A stretch of DNA of 56,762 nucleotides from Oscillospiraceae bacterium (lineage in GTDB: Bacteria; Bacillota; Clostridia; Oscillospirales; Oscillospiraceae), in assembly GCA_902801295.1 (NCBI GenBank), contig CADCHN010000011.1, forward strand, positions 1 through 56,762, read 5' to 3'. Every line of letters begins with the position of its first letter. The stretch's first letter is position 1. The position numbers and the translations under genes are program-made. Positions 54,795 to 56,762 of this stretch are shown here, piece after piece. The notes beneath the pieces are model-generated. The model searched no databases. It was not told the origin of the DNA and was given only the letters and a program-made list of their open reading frames with translations.

Positions 54795-56588
54795 ATGAAA
54801 GCCACCTATCTGCTGCCTCTGGCAGTTGTGATTCTGATCGTCATCTTCTTTGCCGGGCTGCCAGCCCTGCGGGACTGCCCGCCGCCGAAAAAACTCGCGG
54901 ACGACAGGCGCGGCTGGCGCAGCCATTGGTTCATCCTGGCGCTGACGCTCGTTTACACCGTCGTCGCCTTCGTCAATCTGGGCGACACCCGCGCGCCGCA
55001 GAGCTTCCGCCAGCTTCAAAGCGAGTATGCGGACATTGAGCTGGAGCAGCCGTCCCCGATCGGTCGCGTGATGCTCTACACCGGTATCGTACAGGGCAGC
55101 TATGCCATCCGCTTCAGCCCGGACGGCGAGACCTGGCTGGACGCCGCCAGCTTTGAACAGAACCACGCGGCGCTGCTCAAGTGGCAGGAGCCCGACATGA
55201 GCGCAGCGCCCGAAGGCGTGATGCGCGCAGTGCGCATCGTAGGCTATGACGGCGTAGAACTGGGCGAGGTTGCGCTCTTCTCCCCCGAGGGCGAGCTTCT
55301 GCGCGTAAGCTGCGGCGTCACAGAGTTCTGCGACGAGCAGGCGCTCGTGCCCGATACCCCCTATTATCTCAACTCCAGCTATTTTGACGAGATCTACCAT
55401 GCCCGCACCGCCTGGGAGCATCTGCGCGGCATGTACCCCTATGAGATCAGTCACCCGCCGCTCGGCAAGGAGATCCTCTCGCTGGGCATCCTGCTTTTCG
55501 GCATGACGCCCTTCGGCTGGCGCTTCATGGGCACACTTTTCGGCGCGGCAATGCTGCCGCTGGTGTACTGGTTCGCCCGCAAGCTCTTCGGCGGCCGGAC
55601 GGTGCCCGCCTGCTGCGCAGCGCTGCTGGCCACCGACTTCATGCACTTTGCGCAGACGCGCATCGCCACCATCGACACCTACGGCGTGTTCTTTATCCTG
55701 CTGATGTACGGCTTCATGTACGAGTATCTGCAGACGAAGAGCCGGAAGGCGCTGGCGCTGAGCGGTCTGTTCTTCGGGTTGGGCGCTGCCAGCAAATGGA
55801 TCTGCCTCTACGCCGGGGCCGGTCTCGGCGTGCTGTGGCTGGCCGACTGGATCCGCCAGGCGCGCGCCGCCGCGCCGGAGGGACGCGCGCGCGGCGAGCA
55901 GCCGGACGACGAACGCCTCGGCCGCGCCTTTCTGCAAAACGTCGGCTGGTGCCTGATTTTCTTTGTGGCCGTGCCTGCGCTGATCTATTACCTGGCCTAT
56001 ATTCCCTACGGCGCCGCCCGCGGGGTGCTGCCCTTCAGCGGAGAGTACACGAAGCTCGTCTGGGACAACCAGGTCTTCATGCTTACCTATCACAAAGGCG
56101 TCAGCTCCTCTCACCCTTATTCCTCCCGCTGGTACCAATGGATGCTGGATATCCGTCCGATTTTCTTCTACCTCAAGCACTTTGACGACGGCCGACGCTC
56201 GAGCTTCGGCGCGTGGGTGAACCCGGTGCTCTGCTGGGCGGGGCTGCTGAGCCTGTTTGTCCTGCTGTACATGGCGCTCATCCGCCGTGACCGCAAAGCC
56301 GGTTTCCTGCTCTGGGGCTACCTGGCGCAGCTGCTGCCCTGGGTGCTCATCACCCGCACGACCTTTGAGTATCACTACTTCCCCTGTTCCGTGTTTCTGG
56401 TGCTGTCGCTGGGCTATGTGTTCAGCCTGATGCGCGACTGCGAAAAGAATTGGAAATGGCGGGTGTTCGGGCTGTGCGGACTGAGCGCGGCGCTCTTCGT
56501 ACTCTTCTATCCCGCGATCTCCGGCCTGCCGGTCAATAACAGCGCGGCCACCAAACTGATGAAGTGGCTGCCAACCTGGCCGTTTTAA
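54795..56588 (+). CDS. Protein O-mannosyltransferase (PMT)-like membrane glycosyltransferase
   Basis: A 597-residue GT-C enzyme that moves sugar from a polyprenyl-phosphate carrier to protein or envelope acceptors. One N-terminal helix and a second at about 48-65 precede an external domain with SYAIRFSPDGETWLDAA, resembling a discoidin-like fold (about 75-185). The PMT core then has SYFDEIYHARTAWEHL with the catalytic acidic pair, SHPPLGKEIL, RIATIDTYGVFF and about nine further helices. ATG at 54795 has only a weak ribosome-binding site; a TTG at 54783 is in frame. It follows the HAD gene closely and ends at a terminator beside the IS copy. Confidence 0.87.
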   Translation: MKATYLLPLAVVILIVIFFAGLPALRDCPPPKKLADDRRGWRSHWFILALTLVYTVVAFVNLGDTRAPQSFRQLQSEYADIELEQPSPIGRVMLYTGIVQGSYAIRFSPDGETWLDAASFEQNHAALLKWQEPDMSAAPEGVMRAVRIVGYDGVELGEVALFSPEGELLRVSCGVTEFCDEQALVPDTPYYLNSSYFDEIYHARTAWEHLRGMYPYEISHPPLGKEILSLGILLFGMTPFGWRFMGTLFGAAMLPLVYWFARKLFGGRTVPACCAALLATDFMHFAQTRIATIDTYGVFFILLMYGFMYEYLQTKSRKALALSGLFFGLGAASKWICLYAGAGLGVLWLADWIRQARAAAPEGRARGEQPDDERLGRAFLQNVGWCLIFFVAVPALIYYLAYIPYGAARGVLPFSGEYTKLVWDNQVFMLTYHKGVSSSHPYSSRWYQWMLDIRPIFFYLKHFDDGRRSSFGAWVNPVLCWAGLLSLFVLLYMALIRRDRKAGFLLWGYLAQLLPWVLITRTTFEYHYFPCSVFLVLSLGYVFSLMRDCEKNWKWRVFGLCGLSAALFVLFYPAISGLPVNNSAATKLMKWLPTWPF

Positions 56589-56599
56589 TCTCAAATGGT

Positions 56600-56630
56600 G
56601 TTTTTGCCGCGGCAAAGCTGCGGCAAAAAC
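56600..56630 (+). terminator. Terminator of the PMT-like gene
   Basis: Arms GTTTTTGCCGC and GCGGCAAAAAC around GGCAAAGCT, 12 bases after the stop; T-rich on its 5' side rather than 3', so it may also act on the minus strand. Confidence 0.65.
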
Positions 56631-56663
56631 AATGGAAAAGAAACAGCCCCGCTGCATCAAAGG

Positions 56664-56762
56664 TGAACAGCACCCCATTTGTTAGACAGTATGGTATACT
56701 ACTAACGAATGGGGTGTTGTTTTATGCCAAAAGGAATACCAAACAAGAGATACACAGGCAAA
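56664..56762 (+). mobile_element. IS3-family element, left end with palindromic promoter block
   Basis: The terminal repeat is 56664-56688. Inside it CACCCCATTTGTTAG (56671-56685) pairs with CTAACGAATGGGGTG (56703-56717), a 15-bp stem with one mismatch around a 17-base loop that contains TATACT, a minus-10-like box. OrfA starts at 56724. The element continues past the window. It has the same orientation as the right end at 1-97, and the same left end occurs as a remnant at 37571-37696. Confidence 0.88.
56724..56762 (+). CDS. IS3-family OrfA, N-terminal fragment
   Basis: Thirteen codons, MPKGIPNKRYTGK, are visible before the window ends. They match the start of the broken OrfA at 37636 (MPKGIPNKRYTGE). 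OrfA is the helix-turn-helix protein of IS3 transposases. No ribosome-binding site is visible between the stem-loop and the ATG. Confidence 0.8.
   Translation, partial: MPKGIPNKRYTGK

Overview
The window looks like a contig from a high-GC, anaerobic, Gram-positive member of the Clostridia, most likely an Oscillospiraceae/Ruminococcaceae-type gut bacterium. The evidence is Shine-Dalgarno-rich genes (several with TTG starts), a V-type rather than F-type ATPase, ferredoxin-linked 2-oxoacid oxidation, a But/Cat-type CoA-transferase, DUF3793/flavodoxin genes, a lipobox-type peptide-binding lipoprotein and LytR-CpsA-Psr and MMPL proteins. The lineage is inferred from gene content only. Both edges of the window lie inside the same IS3-family element: an OrfB tail plus terminal repeat at 1-97, and a terminal repeat plus OrfA start at 56664-56762. 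The sequence therefore probably ends at collapsed repeats.

Layout. 119-8759 (minus): nine-gene V-type ATPase operon, with a sodium-type rotor signature. 8930-9078: four consecutive hairpins. 9111-11423 (minus): acyl-activating ligase, orphan acyl carrier protein and acyl-ACP thioesterase. 11598-15739 (plus): redox operon of two FAD amine-oxidase/phytoene-desaturase-like flavoproteins (the first frameshifted) and a ferredoxin reductase with a C-terminal 2Fe-2S domain. 15898-20843 (plus): MMPL/RND exporter overlapping a GLUG-repeat surface protein. 20868-23315 (minus): adenosine-deaminase-like protein fused to a SLOG-like domain, divergent from a TetR-CPBP protease pair (23469-24784) with a clear operator. 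24850-29710 (minus): aminotransferase, CoA-transferase, IorB and IorA, a full route from amino acid to free acid.

30006-32811 (minus): cation antiporter, a small protein with a structured leader, and a promoter-operator-controlled DUF3793-flavodoxin-HMA operon. 33020-34010 (plus): glutathione peroxidase and OhrR-type regulator. 34124-37256 (minus): DUF3089 hydrolase, then a STAS-kinase-HATPase fusion with a stand-alone STAS protein. 37571-37696: decayed IS3 remnant. 37714-41207: LCP protein, solitary MazF/PemK, a small unknown protein and pyrimidine nucleoside phosphorylase. 41260-50272 (minus): oligopeptide ABC transporter in which both ATPases, one permease and the binding protein are far longer than usual. 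50665-56588: FabG-like reductase and PlsC, divergent from glycerol kinase, a HAD phosphatase and a protein O-mannosyltransferase-like enzyme.

Themes: sodium/proton energetics coupled to amino-acid fermentation (peptide uptake, transamination, ferredoxin-linked oxidation, CoA transfer), flavin redox chemistry of unknown substrate, and glycerophospholipid supply. The best candidates for undescribed biology are the ADA-SLOG fusion, the STAS-kinase-HATPase single-chain switch, the ligase-ACP-thioesterase cassette, the flavoprotein/ferredoxin-reductase operon and the enlarged peptide transporter. No rRNA, tRNA, CRISPR array or prophage was seen.
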